64,000 nt of DNA, taken from positions 62,001 to 126,000 of the forward strand of contig NZ_JANUXW010000005.1 of the NCBI RefSeq assembly GCF_024834045.1, written 5' to 3'. Position numbers and translations under genes: made by a program. Under the pieces are notes generated by a model. The model was not told the DNA's origin, did no database searches, and saw only the letters and a list, made by a program, of their open reading frames with translations. This stretch comes from Neisseria montereyensis (GTDB lineage Bacteria; Pseudomonadota; Gammaproteobacteria; Burkholderiales; Neisseriaceae). Shown one piece after another: positions 19,218 through 28,479 of the stretch. How positions within the stretch are numbered: position 1 is the stretch's first letter; the number at the start of each line of letters is the position of its first letter.

Positions 19218-21194
19218 TTAATGATGGTTTCGGGCATAATGCCGCGCAATTTTGGCGGCGGCTTTATACCAACTTTTTTGTGTGCTTTTGGCGGGGCGTT
19301 CGCTGGCGTATAGCCATTGTTCGTATTGCCGCAGCAGGCGGGTGAGGTTTTTGTCTTCGAGGCGGTTTTCGCGCAATAGTGTTTGCAGTTCGCCTGCGCT
19401 TGTGGCAGCCGCCGTTTCGTCTTCCGGCCCCATGAGGGCGGTTTTGAGCAATGAAAAGCCTTCGTTGAGGTAGTCGCGTTCGCTTTGGCGGTTTTTATGC
19501 CACCAGCGCAGCAGCGGCAGTAGGGCAATCAATAAACCGACGGGCAACACCAGCAATAAGGTTTGGACGTTGAAGCCGCCTAAACCGAGCAGGGCAAACA
19601 GGTTGTTTTGTCTGCTTTGGTCGTAATTGACAACCCATTGCTGCCAATAGAAGCGGCTGGTGTCTTGCCAGCGGGCAAAGGTGCTTTGGCCGTCTGAAAC
19701 CATATCGCGTTCGGTTTCGGGCAGGGCTTCGCGGATACCGCTTTCGGTACGGGCGGCGGATACGGCGGCGGTGGGGTCGACGCGCAACCATACTTGTTCG
19801 TCGGGCAGCCAGACTTCCGCCCATGCGTGTGCGTCTTTAGAGCGTATCTGCCAGAAGCCGGCTTGTGAATTGTATTCGGCACCGAGATAGCCGGTTACGA
19901 TGCGGGCGGGCAGGCCGGCGGCGCGCATCATCACCACAAAACTTTGGGCGTAATGTTCGCAAAAGCCTTCCAGCGTGCGAAACATAAATTCGTCTATGCC
20001 GTTTCGCCCGGGTGTGCGCGGCGGTTGGAGGGTGTAGCGGAACGGCCGGCTGCGGTAATAGTGCAAAACTTTGTCGATAAACTGCCTGGGATTGCCGGAT
20101 TGTTCGGCAAGGGTTTGCGCGAGTTGCCGCGTTTGTAGGTTGCCGCTTTCGGGAAGATGGGTATAGCGGGCATATTCGCTGCGGTAGAGTTTATGGTTTA
20201 AGGTGTTTTTTGCGCTTGCCTGTAGATCGATACGGCGCAGGCCTTCGCGGCTGCGGTAGGCGCGGATGGTTTGCCCTGCGCGGCGGGTTAATCTTCTGGG
20301 CATGTCGCCGGTAGGGTAGTCTAAGGCGGGGAGGATGCGGTTTTGATCTTGTATGATCATTTGATAGGAAATGGTATCGGCGGCATCGGCTATCGGGCGG
20401 GCTTCGTCTATGCTGGCATCGTCTAAGGCTTGCCAGCGTATGCCGTCGAAGTCGGCCATAATCACGGCGCGCCAGTATAAGTCGCTTTGGCGGGGGATAA
20501 AGCCGTCGGCAAAGGTGATATTGGCAACCCACTCGTCGCTTTGCACCAAATTGCTGATGCTGCCGGGTTCCATGGTGTCGGATAAACCTGTTTTAGCTTG
20601 GCCTTTTTCTTGAGGGATACGCCATAGCGGTTCGCTCAGGCGCGGCACGGCTACGAACAATAATGCCATCAGCGGCAGGGTGAGCAATAGGGCTTGAAAG
20701 GTGTGTTTGGCAGATTCTTTAATGCCTAGCCCGCACAATACGGCAAAACAGATGCCCACGGCGGGTAGGGCAGTGAGCAGCCATGCGCCGATTAATAGGT
20801 TTTGATTCAATAAAACCGAAGAGCCGATTAAAAACAACATCGCCAACAGCAATACCTGCCAATCGCGGCGCGAACCGCCCTCGAATGCTTTGAGCATAAC
20901 CATCAGCAGAAGAAACGAAATGCCGCCTTCTCTGCCGAATACGGTGCCGAGTTGCTGCCACACCAGTGCACCGGCGGCGAACATCACCACAATCAGGGCG
21001 GCTTTGGGAATGCGGGCAGTGTTCAGTTTTAAAATCGCCAGCCGCAACAGCCATAAAACGGCAAATGTGATGATGACTGGCACGGGTAGCGCGACAACCA
21101 GCGGCAGAGCGGTTAATAATAAGGTAAGCAATACGGTAGCGGCCACAGAAGGCGGCGGTGTTTGCTTGAGGAATGAAGGGTTGGCAATCAGCAT
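19218..21194 (-). CDS. TgpA-like membrane transglutaminase (DUF3488/transglutaminase-like)
   Basis: A 658-residue membrane protein. About six hydrophobic segments occupy residues 1-190. A periplasmic transglutaminase-like domain follows, with the Cys-His-Asp triad in EGFCEHYAQSF, SKDAHAWAEVW and WLRVDPT. Another membrane helix lies near 550, before a C-terminal DUF4129-like tail. The family is linked to envelope peptide processing in Pseudomonas (TgpA). It is the last gene of a moxR-DUF58-tgpA operon, a common trio. Confidence 0.88.
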   Translation of the reverse strand: MLIANPSFLKQTPPPSVAATVLLTLLLTALPLVVALPVPVIITFAVLWLLRLAILKLNTARIPKAALIVVMFAAGALVWQQLGTVFGREGGISFLLLMVMLKAFEGGSRRDWQVLLLAMLFLIGSSVLLNQNLLIGAWLLTALPAVGICFAVLCGLGIKESAKHTFQALLLTLPLMALLFVAVPRLSEPLWRIPQEKGQAKTGLSDTMEPGSISNLVQSDEWVANITFADGFIPRQSDLYWRAVIMADFDGIRWQALDDASIDEARPIADAADTISYQMIIQDQNRILPALDYPTGDMPRRLTRRAGQTIRAYRSREGLRRIDLQASAKNTLNHKLYRSEYARYTHLPESGNLQTRQLAQTLAEQSGNPRQFIDKVLHYYRSRPFRYTLQPPRTPGRNGIDEFMFRTLEGFCEHYAQSFVVMMRAAGLPARIVTGYLGAEYNSQAGFWQIRSKDAHAWAEVWLPDEQVWLRVDPTAAVSAARTESGIREALPETERDMVSDGQSTFARWQDTSRFYWQQWVVNYDQSRQNNLFALLGLGGFNVQTLLLVLPVGLLIALLPLLRWWHKNRQSERDYLNEGFSLLKTALMGPEDETAAATSAGELQTLLRENRLEDKNLTRLLRQYEQWLYASERPAKSTQKSWYKAAAKIARHYARNHH

Positions 21195-21302
21195 AGCGGT
21201 TCGTTGTGTGTATGGCGGCTATAGGGTTTCAGACGGCCTGTCTGTTTTGATATTTGGCGGATAGGGTTTGCTACCCGCCTAGGATGAGGCCGTCTGAAAG
21301 GG

Positions 21303-22250
21303 TTACCACAAAGCCAGTGCGGTTAGGCAGATTTCGCGTTGGCCTTTTTGCGGGGCAATTACTTTTTGCGGCAGTTCCAATATATAGGGCTGGCCGCGCC
21401 GTTCCGCTTCGAGCACCCGAAAACAGAGTAATCCGGCTAAGCGGTCCGTCGGGGTGCCGGCGGGGTAATCCAAATAGGAAATCATGCTGCGGTTTGTGGT
21501 GTGTTGTTGTTCTTCAAAGCGTTTGTCGAGCATTTCGCCTGTTTTGGCAAAGGCTTTCCATGCCACATGCTGCAAGGGCATGCCGTTTTGGTGCGGCTGT
21601 AAATAGGCGGGGTCATCGCCGCCTTGAACGGAACGGTATTGTTTGTCGGTGCCGTCGCTTTGTTTTTGGCTTACGGGGTGTTCGTGCGGTATCGGTGCCG
21701 GGTAAACGATGGTGTTGCCCGGCCATTGCCAAACGCATTGCACCATGCTCATGCCGAACGGGGCGACGGCGGCCGTTCTGAGCGGCGGCACCCGCAAATA
21801 GCCGCGCCTTAAAGTTGGCACCTGCCATATATAAACGGATTGGCCGTCTGAATCGACGGGCCACGGTTGCCACAATTGGGGGGCGGCGGTTTCGGCGTTG
21901 ATAAAGTCGTCTTCATTGCAGAGCCACAGCCAGCGGCGGCGGGTATTGTTTGGTGTGCTTAGGGTGAGCGCGGCGGTATTTCCGGCAAAGATTTCCGACG
22001 GCGTTTTAATATCGATTTGCAAGGCCAGCAATTGGCGCAGATTGGTCAACACTGCTACCACTGCAAACCCTGCCAGCCAGAATGCGGCGGCATAGGCAAG
22101 GTTTACCTGATAATTCAGCCCGACCAGCCATAGCAGCACAATAGTTACCAGTAACCCCAGCCCCAAGCGGGTCGGCCGGCAATATAAAGCGGATAGGTCG
22201 GGCGAGCGGCCGGTTACCGCCGGCAGGCGGCGTTTAGGCGACGGGGACAT
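21303..22250 (-). CDS. DUF58 domain protein of the MoxR operon
   Basis: A 315-residue protein from the preferred start. Two hydrophobic segments near the N-terminus (RLGLGLLVTIVLLWLVGL and the following AAFWLAGFAVVAVL) are followed by the soluble DUF58 region, with YLDYPAGTPTDRL near the C-terminus. The longer reading from 22322 would run 88 nt into moxR. The ATG at 22250 (MSPSPKRRL) overlaps the moxR stop by 17 nt and is more likely. DUF58 proteins accompany MoxR ATPases and are thought to be their envelope-side partners. A loose DUS pair lies between this gene and tgpA (21227-21299). Confidence 0.83.
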   Translation of the reverse strand: MSPSPKRRLPAVTGRSPDLSALYCRPTRLGLGLLVTIVLLWLVGLNYQVNLAYAAAFWLAGFAVVAVLTNLRQLLALQIDIKTPSEIFAGNTAALTLSTPNNTRRRWLWLCNEDDFINAETAAPQLWQPWPVDSDGQSVYIWQVPTLRRGYLRVPPLRTAAVAPFGMSMVQCVWQWPGNTIVYPAPIPHEHPVSQKQSDGTDKQYRSVQGGDDPAYLQPHQNGMPLQHVAWKAFAKTGEMLDKRFEEQQHTTNRSMISYLDYPAGTPTDRLAGLLCFRVLEAERRGQPYILELPQKVIAPQKGQREICLTALALW

Positions 22251-23145
22251 GGTTGAGTAAATCCGCCAGAAGGTGGGCACTGGGGCGGTCTTGCTGCACC
22301 GCTTGTAGGCGGTGGTTGGCAACCGGCACCCAAACGGCTTTGATGTCTTCAGGCAAAATATGGTTTCTGCCCTGCATAAACGCCCATGCTTTGGCAGCAG
22401 CTAAAACGGCCAAACCGGCGCGCGGGCTTAATCCCAATATAAACCGACCCGGCTGGCGGGTGGCGTTCACCAAGCGGTAAATATAATCGGCGGCGGCGGG
22501 CGCACATTTCACTTGCGCGGCTTGTTGCTGCCATTGGCGCAAAGTGGCGGCATCGCAAACGGCTTGTAAAGCCGGAAGAGCGGCACGGCTGCTGCCTTGC
22601 TGATAAAGCTGTTTTTCGGCCGCTTCGGTCGGGTAGCCCATGCTTAGGCGCATCATAAAGCGGTCGAGTTGCGATTCGGGCAGCGGAAAGGTGCCGAGTT
22701 GTTCGGTCGGGTTTTGGGTGGCGACCACAATAAACGGTTCGGGCAGTGTATAGGTTTTGCCTTCTACCGATACTTGATGCTCTTCCATCGCTTCCAATAG
22801 GGCGGACTGGAGCTTGGGTGAAGCGCGGTTGATTTCGTCGGCCAATAGAAAGGAATGAAAAACGGGGCCGGGGTGGAATTCAAATGTGCCTTCGTTGGGG
22901 CGGTAAATGTTTACACCGATCAGGTCGGAGGGCAGCATATCGTTGGTGAACTGTACGCGGCGGTAGTCTAGGCCGAGCACTGTAGCAACACCGTGCGCCA
23001 GCGTGGTTTTGCCGACACCGGGTACATCTTCGAGCAGAATGTGCCCGCCGGCTAAAATGGCGGCCATTAATTGCCGCATCACGTTTTCTTTTCCCAAAAT
23101 CAGCGTATTGAGCTGTTGTAATGCGTTTTGTATGTTTTTGTTCAT
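22234..23145 (-). CDS. MoxR-family AAA+ ATPase
   Basis: A 303-residue MoxR chaperone-type ATPase. Walker A is GVPGVGKTTLAH, Walker B is LLADEINRAS, and the sensor region VATQNPTEQLGTFPLPESQLDRF is typical. It probably remodels an envelope or secreted client together with the DUF58 and TgpA-like proteins encoded downstream. It is the first gene of the operon; the ATG at 23145 gives the usual start MNKNIQNALQQLN. Confidence 0.92.
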   Translation of the reverse strand: MNKNIQNALQQLNTLILGKENVMRQLMAAILAGGHILLEDVPGVGKTTLAHGVATVLGLDYRRVQFTNDMLPSDLIGVNIYRPNEGTFEFHPGPVFHSFLLADEINRASPKLQSALLEAMEEHQVSVEGKTYTLPEPFIVVATQNPTEQLGTFPLPESQLDRFMMRLSMGYPTEAAEKQLYQQGSSRAALPALQAVCDAATLRQWQQQAAQVKCAPAAADYIYRLVNATRQPGRFILGLSPRAGLAVLAAAKAWAFMQGRNHILPEDIKAVWVPVANHRLQAVQQDRPSAHLLADLLNHVPVA

Positions 23146-23526
23146 CGTTGTTATATAAATAAAAAAAGCCGTATCGGCAGGTTTCCTGTTGATGGAATGG
23201 TTGAGTGCGGCATAGACGGCATGCTGCCGTCTAGAGGATTAAGATTTTATCATAAACGGTTTGCATATTCGCTAAACGGCGGCTATTTTGTTAACTTAGT
23301 GTATTATTTTTCACATAATCAAATTATGAGCCGTCTGAAAATTTTCAGACGGCCTATTATGGAAAGTGATATCCTTTTACTTTGTCGAATTTATAGCACT
23401 ATTAAAAATATTCATATTCTTATGCAAATAACTCGTTTGCAATCCAGCCGGAAAACATTCAAGATAAACTTATCAAAATCCAGCCATTACCATTGGTTTA
23501 ATGATCATAATATATAGGAGTTATAT
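23146..23526. promoter_or_regulatory. Intergenic region between moxR and metE (divergent), with a DUS palindrome
   Basis: 381 bp between divergent genes. At 23330-23353 two DUS form a 24-bp perfect palindrome without a loop, about 175 bp before metE. It could end antisense or upstream transcripts. AT-rich sequence follows, and a GGAG ribosome site lies 8 nt before the metE ATG. I see no recognisable methionine or SAM riboswitch. A 129-codon ORF across this region is rejected as spurious. Confidence 0.6.
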
Positions 23527-25803
23527 ATGAACACTTTTCATCTTTCAGGCTATCCGCGCATTGGCGCGAAGCGTGAATTGAAATTCGCCGTCGAAGCATT
23601 TTGGAAAGGTGCGAAAAGCGAAGCCGAAGTGCAGGAAACCGCTGCGGAAATCCGCCGCTTAAACTGGGCGACCCAAAAAGCCGCCGGTGCCGATTTATTG
23701 CCGGTCGGCGATTTTTCTTTCTATGACCATGTGCTTGATTTACTTTGCACTTTGGGCGCGATTCCGAAACGTTTCGGTTTCGATGCCGCCAATCTGAGCC
23801 TGCTGGAATATTTCCAATTGGCGCGCGGTAATGCCACTCAGTTTGCCATGGAAATGACCAAATGGTTCGATACCAACTATCACTATATCGTTCCGGAATG
23901 GCATGCCGATACCGAATTTAAAGTAAACGCTAAAAACCTGATTGCCCAAATCAAAGAAGCCAAAGCGCAAGGTCATGATATCAAGCCTACTTTGGTCGGC
24001 CCGGTTACCTTGTTGTGGTTGGGTAAAGCCAAAGACGACAATTTCAAACGCATCAGCCTGTTGCCCAAACTATTACAAGCTTATGCCCAATTATTGCGCG
24101 AGCTGGCTGCCGAAGGCGTGGATTGGATTCAGCTCGACGAGCCGATTTTGGCTGCCGATGCCGATGAAAACTGGATTAAAGCCGTTGAAACCGCTTATAA
24201 AGAATTTGCCCATACCGGTGTGCGCATTATTATCGGTACTTATTTCGCTTCGGTTGCCGAACATCTGAACCTGCTCAAATCACTGCCGGTACACGGTGTG
24301 CATATCGATTGCGTGCGTGCGCCCGAGCAATTGAGCGTATTTGCCGATGCATGGCCGCAAAACAAAGTATTGTCTGTCGGCCTGATTGACGGCCGTAACG
24401 TATGGCGTGCTAATTTGTCTAAAGTGATCGAAACTTTAGAGCCGGTTAACGCCAAACTGGGCAACAATTTATGGATTGCGCCGAGCTGCTCGCTGTTGCA
24501 CAGCCCGCAAGATTTGGCTGTCGAAGAAAAATTGGATGGCGAAATCAAATCATGGATGGCTTTTGCCGCTCAAAAATTGGTTGAGCTGGGCGTGGTGAAA
24601 CAGGCCTTGGCACATGGCAAAGACAGCGTAAAAGAAGAAATTGCCGCTTCGGATGCCGCCGCTGCCGACCGTGCAACCAACAAACTGATTCACAACGATG
24701 CCGTAAAAGCCCGCGTTGCCGCTTTGGTGAAAGGTGCCGACAAGCGCAATTCACCATTTGCCGAGCGCATTAAAGCCCAACAGGCTTGGATGAACTTGCC
24801 GGTATTGCCGACCACAACCATCGGCTCTTTCCCGCAAACGACGGAAATCCGTCAGGCTCGTGCCGCTTTCAAAAAAGGCGAATTGAGCGAAGCCGATTAC
24901 GATGCGGCGATGAAAAAAGAAATCGCCTACTGCGTGGAAGTTCAAGAGAAATTGGAATTGGACGTGCCGGTACACGGCGAAGCCGAGCGTAACGACATGG
25001 TCGAATACTTCGGCGAACAATTGGCCGGCTATTGCTTTACCCAATTCGGTTGGGTACAAAGCTACGGCAGCCGCTGCGTGAAACCACCGATTATTTTCGG
25101 CGACGTTTCCCGCCCGAACCCGATGACGGTTTACTGGTCTTCTTACGCGCAAAGCCTGACCAAACGCCCGATGAAAGGTATGCTTACCGGCCCGGTTACC
25201 ATGTTCAAATGGTCGTTTGTGCGTGACGACATTCCGTTGAGCGAAGTGGCCAAACAAATTGCGCTGGCGTTGAACGACGAAGTATTGGATTTGGAAAAAG
25301 CCGGTATTAAAGTGATTCAAATCGACGAACCGGCCATCCGCGAAGCGATGCCGCTGAAAAAAGCGCAATGGGACGAATATCTGGCTTGGGCATGCGAAGC
25401 ATTCCGCCTGTCGTCTGTCGGCGCGGAAGACAGCACCCAAATCCATACCCATATGTGTTATTCGGAATTTAACGATATCCTGCCGGCAATTGCCTCTATG
25501 GATGCCGATGTAATCACCATCGAAACATCACGTTCCGATATGGAATTGCTGACTGCCTTCGGCGATTTCAAATACCCCAACGATATCGGCCCGGGTGTAT
25601 ACGACATTCACAGCCCGCGTGTGCCGACTGCCGAAGAAATCGAGCATCTGTTGCGCAAAGCCATGGAAGTGGTACCGGTAGAGCGTTTGTGGGTAAACCC
25701 GGACTGCGGTTTGAAAACCCGCGGTTGGAAAGAAACCATCGAACAGTTGCAAGTGATGATGGATGTGACCAAAAAACTGCGTGCCGAACTGGCTGCAAAA
25801 TAA
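23527..25803 (+). CDS. metE: Cobalamin-independent methionine synthase
   Basis: A 758-residue enzyme transferring a methyl group from 5-methyltetrahydropteroyl-triglutamate to homocysteine. It is full length, with the opening [15 protein letters not shown] and the duplicated barrel (second half from [13 protein letters not shown], about 428). The zinc ligands are in [12 protein letters not shown] and [11 protein letters not shown]. It stands alone on the plus strand with GGAG before the ATG, and is followed by a DUS terminator. Codon use is GC-biased, suggesting high expression. Confidence 0.97.
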   Translation: MNTFHLSGYPRIGAKRELKFAVEAFWKGAKSEAEVQETAAEIRRLNWATQKAAGADLLPVGDFSFYDHVLDLLCTLGAIPKRFGFDAANLSLLEYFQLARGNATQFAMEMTKWFDTNYHYIVPEWHADTEFKVNAKNLIAQIKEAKAQGHDIKPTLVGPVTLLWLGKAKDDNFKRISLLPKLLQAYAQLLRELAAEGVDWIQLDEPILAADADENWIKAVETAYKEFAHTGVRIIIGTYFASVAEHLNLLKSLPVHGVHIDCVRAPEQLSVFADAWPQNKVLSVGLIDGRNVWRANLSKVIETLEPVNAKLGNNLWIAPSCSLLHSPQDLAVEEKLDGEIKSWMAFAAQKLVELGVVKQALAHGKDSVKEEIAASDAAAADRATNKLIHNDAVKARVAALVKGADKRNSPFAERIKAQQAWMNLPVLPTTTIGSFPQTTEIRQARAAFKKGELSEADYDAAMKKEIAYCVEVQEKLELDVPVHGEAERNDMVEYFGEQLAGYCFTQFGWVQSYGSRCVKPPIIFGDVSRPNPMTVYWSSYAQSLTKRPMKGMLTGPVTMFKWSFVRDDIPLSEVAKQIALALNDEVLDLEKAGIKVIQIDEPAIREAMPLKKAQWDEYLAWACEAFRLSSVGAEDSTQIHTHMCYSEFNDILPAIASMDADVITIETSRSDMELLTAFGDFKYPNDIGPGVYDIHSPRVPTAEEIEHLLRKAMEVVPVERLWVNPDCGLKTRGWKETIEQLQVMMDVTKKLRAELAAK

Positions 25804-25825
25804 TTGAATTTATTTAAGAGGTAAC

Positions 25826-25859
25826 AAAGGCCGTCTGAAAATCGTTTCAGACGGCCTTT
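25826..25859. terminator. DUS inverted-repeat terminator after metE
   Basis: A perfect 15-bp stem of facing DUS (25826-25840 and 25845-25859) around ATCG, with T-tracts on both sides. It lies between convergent genes (metE and the MAPEG gene) and can serve both. Confidence 0.88.
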
Positions 25860-25874
25860 ATTGATATTGAAATA

Positions 25875-26267
25875 TTAAAAAGGAGGGCTTGCCTTAAAAA
25901 TAGCACCGATAAGCCCCATAAGAATCAATATGCCGCTGGGAATCACCGTGAGCAGAAAGCCGGTTGCACGGGTTGACGGATCGGCCATATAAGCGCGCCA
26001 GTAGATAAAGCGGCCGATTAGGTACACCAAGCCGATAATAACGGTGACTCCGTTTTGCCAATAAGAAGAAGCAATCACCAATGCGGGCAGAAAAACAACC
26101 AATTGTTCCAAGGTGTTGGCATGAACACGGACGGCACGCTCGAATTGCTCGTTTCCTGCCATTGCAGGTGCCTGTATGCCGTATTTCGCCCTTGCCCGTC
26201 CGACTTGTATGCCGAAGAATAGATATTGCAAAAGGGCGCAGAGGCCGATTATGTGGATAAAGTTCAT
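25875..26267 (-). CDS. MAPEG-family integral membrane protein
   Basis: A 130-residue protein with four hydrophobic helices (near 3-20, 55-70, 72-90, 105-125). It has the MAPEG signature region GNEQFERAVRVHANTLEQLVVFLPAL. The family includes microsomal glutathione S-transferases and eicosanoid enzymes; bacterial members are of unknown or glutathione-related function. It is a single gene, with its 3' end at the shared metE terminator. Confidence 0.85.
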   Translation of the reverse strand: MNFIHIIGLCALLQYLFFGIQVGRARAKYGIQAPAMAGNEQFERAVRVHANTLEQLVVFLPALVIASSYWQNGVTVIIGLVYLIGRFIYWRAYMADPSTRATGFLLTVIPSGILILMGLIGAIFKASPPF

Positions 26268-26415
26268 TGTCTTCTCCCAAGTTAATCAAACCATCAACCA
26301 TTTGAAATATAAGCCGCCGCATCACAACGGGCCCGATAATATTTAGAGCCTGATCAATTTATTAAGTTTCTGCTTGTTATATCGGTATTTGGATAGGCCG
26401 TCTGAAACTTTGGAC

Positions 26416-26853
26416 TTATTCCCGAAAGCGGCTATGGCAGCTTTTGCAGCTTTGGTTTAATGCTTCCATCGGCTTTTGTACGGCATCATAACTGCCGCTG
26501 CGGGCGGCCTGATTCAAGGCGGCGGCCGCTTGGTTAAAACGCCGGATAGCCGCTTGAAATGCCTGCGGTTGCTGCCAGATATCAGCTTTGGCTTCGGAAT
26601 TGCCGTCGTTGCTGTCGGTCTGAAAAAGCGGCCACGGTTCGGCTGCCGTATTGTTTAACTGGCTGGCTAATTCGGCAAACTCGCCGGACGGAAACGATAA
26701 AATATTGTGCTGTTGCAGCATATTATTCATTTTCTTTGTCAGCCCGCGCCATTCTTTCATATATTGCTGGCGGGCTTTAACATCGTTGTCTTCGGCGTGC
26801 GCGGGCAGGGCGGCGGGTAGCAGGCATAGCAATGCCCAAAGGTATTTTTTCAT
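26416..26853 (-). CDS. cycP: Cytochrome c' (periplasmic, class II)
   Basis: A 145-residue protein. A Sec signal peptide (residues 1-20, ending AHA) precedes a four-helix protein with a single haem site, CKSCH, six residues from the C-terminus, as in cytochrome c'. In Neisseria such a protein binds or detoxifies nitric oxide. The gene stands alone, divergent from the flavoprotein gene. The symbol follows the neisserial homologue and is less certain than the family. Confidence 0.78.
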   Translation of the reverse strand: MKKYLWALLCLLPAALPAHAEDNDVKARQQYMKEWRGLTKKMNNMLQQHNILSFPSGEFAELASQLNNTAAEPWPLFQTDSNDGNSEAKADIWQQPQAFQAAIRRFNQAAAALNQAARSGSYDAVQKPMEALNQSCKSCHSRFRE

Positions 26854-26898
26854 AGTGTGTTCCTTGTGGTTATCGGGTATTGATTGTTATGTGGTTGG

Positions 26899-26929
26899 GG
26901 CCGTCTGAAAAAAACGGTTTCAGACGGCC
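26899..26929. repeat. DUS inverted pair in a divergent promoter region
   Basis: Facing DUS copies (26899-26910 and 26918-26929) lie between the cytochrome c' gene and the flavoprotein gene, which point away from each other. No gene ends here, so it is not a simple terminator. It may insulate the two promoters or serve only in DNA uptake. Confidence 0.7.
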
Positions 26930-27090
26930 TGATAGGGATAGGGTTTGGTGCTTATAGGGGTACCCGTTGCGCCAATCGTAGCATATGCTATGATGGCAGG
27001 CTTTTTTAAAAGTTGAATTTTTATAAAAATCAATATTATATTATTTTATGTTCAACGTATATCATCATTTTTTTCTGTTTAGGTAACCCG

Positions 27091-28353
27091 ATGCGCCAGA
27101 CTTCATATTTTCATACCGTGATTATCGGTGCCGGCGCGGCCGGCATGATGTGTGCAGCCCGCACCGGACAGGGCGGCAAAAGCGTGGCTTTACTGGATCA
27201 TGCCGTGAAAATCGGTGAAAAAATCCGTATTTCGGGCGGCGGGCGCTGTAATTTCACCAATCGCAATTTAAACGGGCATGATGGTTCGCCTTATTATGTC
27301 TCGCAACAGCCGCGTTTTGTGCGCCATGCCTTATCGCGTTATACCGCCCAAGATTTTATGAACCTGCTGGATAAATACGGCATTGCCTATCATGAAAAGC
27401 ATAAAGGGCAGATGTTTTGCGACGACAGCGCCCAAGCGGTTGTCGATATGTTGCAAAACGAATGCCGTTTGGGTTCGGTTGAATGGCATACGGGGTGTAC
27501 GGTTAAATCAGTCGCCGCCTTGCCAACTGCACCGGCAGGCTATGAGCAGGCACGATTTGGTATCAATACCGATCAGGGTCTGTTTTATTGCTGCAATCTG
27601 GTCATCGCCACCGGCGGCTTGGCCGTGCCTGCCGTCGGCGCATCGCCGTTCGGCTATGAAGTGGCCAAACAGTTCGGCCATCACATTATTCCACCCGAAG
27701 CCGCTTTGGTGCCGTTGCGCTTTGAAAAATGGGCGGAACAGGGCTTTGATACGCTTTCTGGCATTGCGCTGCCGGTGCGGATGAGTACCGGCAGTGGTAA
27801 GCAGGCGGTTGTGTTTGATGAAGATTTATTGTTCAGGCATAAAGGATTAAGCGGCCCGGCGGTATTACAGATTTCAAGCTATTGGCAGCCCGGCAGGCAT
27901 ATTATGGTGAACTTGGTGCCCGATACCGATTTGGCAGAAGTATTGTGCCGCGATAAAGTCGGCAAAAAAATCCAACTCAAAACCGCTTTGAAACAGCTTT
28001 GCCCGGTATTGCCCGAACGCCTGATTGATTTTTGGTTGGGCAGGGAGCCGTTTCAGGCAGTTGCGGGGCAAAAGTGGGCGGATATTCCCAATGCGTTATT
28101 GCAGCAGCTCGGCCAAAGCCTGAATCACTGGACGGTTTTGCCCACCGGTTCAGACGGCCATAAGAAAGCGGAAGTGACACGCGGCGGCGTGGATGTGAAA
28201 GAAATCAACCCGAAAACCATGCAGAGCAAACAATGCGAAGGCTTATATTTTATTGGCGAAGTGATGGATGTGACCGGCTGGCTCGGCGGCTATAACTTCC
28301 AATGGGCATGGGCTTCGGCTGTATGTGCGGCTGAGGCGTTAAGAGCGGATTAG
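27091..28353 (+). CDS. HI0933/BaiN-type NAD(P)/FAD-dependent oxidoreductase
   Basis: A 420-residue flavoprotein from the preferred start. The dinucleotide-binding motif is HTVIIGAGAAGMMCAARTG. RISGGGRCNFTNRN is the signature of the YhiN/HI0933/BaiN family, and the C-terminal FAD-binding end reads GEVMDVTGWLGGYNFQWAWASG-like. A longer reading from 27013 adds a hydrophobic leader, but the ATG at 27091 has AGGT 6 nt upstream and puts the FAD motif near the N-terminus, as usual. The physiological substrate is unknown. Confidence 0.88.
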   Translation: MRQTSYFHTVIIGAGAAGMMCAARTGQGGKSVALLDHAVKIGEKIRISGGGRCNFTNRNLNGHDGSPYYVSQQPRFVRHALSRYTAQDFMNLLDKYGIAYHEKHKGQMFCDDSAQAVVDMLQNECRLGSVEWHTGCTVKSVAALPTAPAGYEQARFGINTDQGLFYCCNLVIATGGLAVPAVGASPFGYEVAKQFGHHIIPPEAALVPLRFEKWAEQGFDTLSGIALPVRMSTGSGKQAVVFDEDLLFRHKGLSGPAVLQISSYWQPGRHIMVNLVPDTDLAEVLCRDKVGKKIQLKTALKQLCPVLPERLIDFWLGREPFQAVAGQKWADIPNALLQQLGQSLNHWTVLPTGSDGHKKAEVTRGGVDVKEINPKTMQSKQCEGLYFIGEVMDVTGWLGGYNFQWAWASAVCAAEALRAD

Positions 28354-28367
28354 CATATATTATGATG

Positions 28368-28400
28368 AGGCCGTCTGAAAAATAACTTTTCAGACGGCCT
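28368..28400 (+). terminator. DUS terminator after the flavoprotein gene
   Basis: A 14-bp stem of facing DUS (28368-28381 and 28387-28400) with a 5-nt loop, 15 bp after the stop codon of the plus-strand gene. Confidence 0.8.
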
Positions 28401-28434
28401 TTGCCAAGGTTGTACGAAACATTTGCCGAAACAT

Positions 28435-28458
28435 AAAAAAGCCCGAATCATTTCGGGC
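28435..28458 (-). terminator. Rho-independent terminator of the ammonium transporter gene
   Basis: On the minus strand the 7-bp stem TTCGGGC/GCCCGAA pairs across a short loop and is followed by TTTTTT, 22 bp after the gene. It is one of the few terminators here not built from DUS. Confidence 0.88.
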
Positions 28459-28479
28459 TTCGTTTGATTGGAAAAAGGA

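Noticed and set aside
23128-23517. 129-codon ORF upstream of metE
   Set aside because: It starts inside moxR, crosses a perfect DUS palindrome and has no family resemblance or ribosome site.
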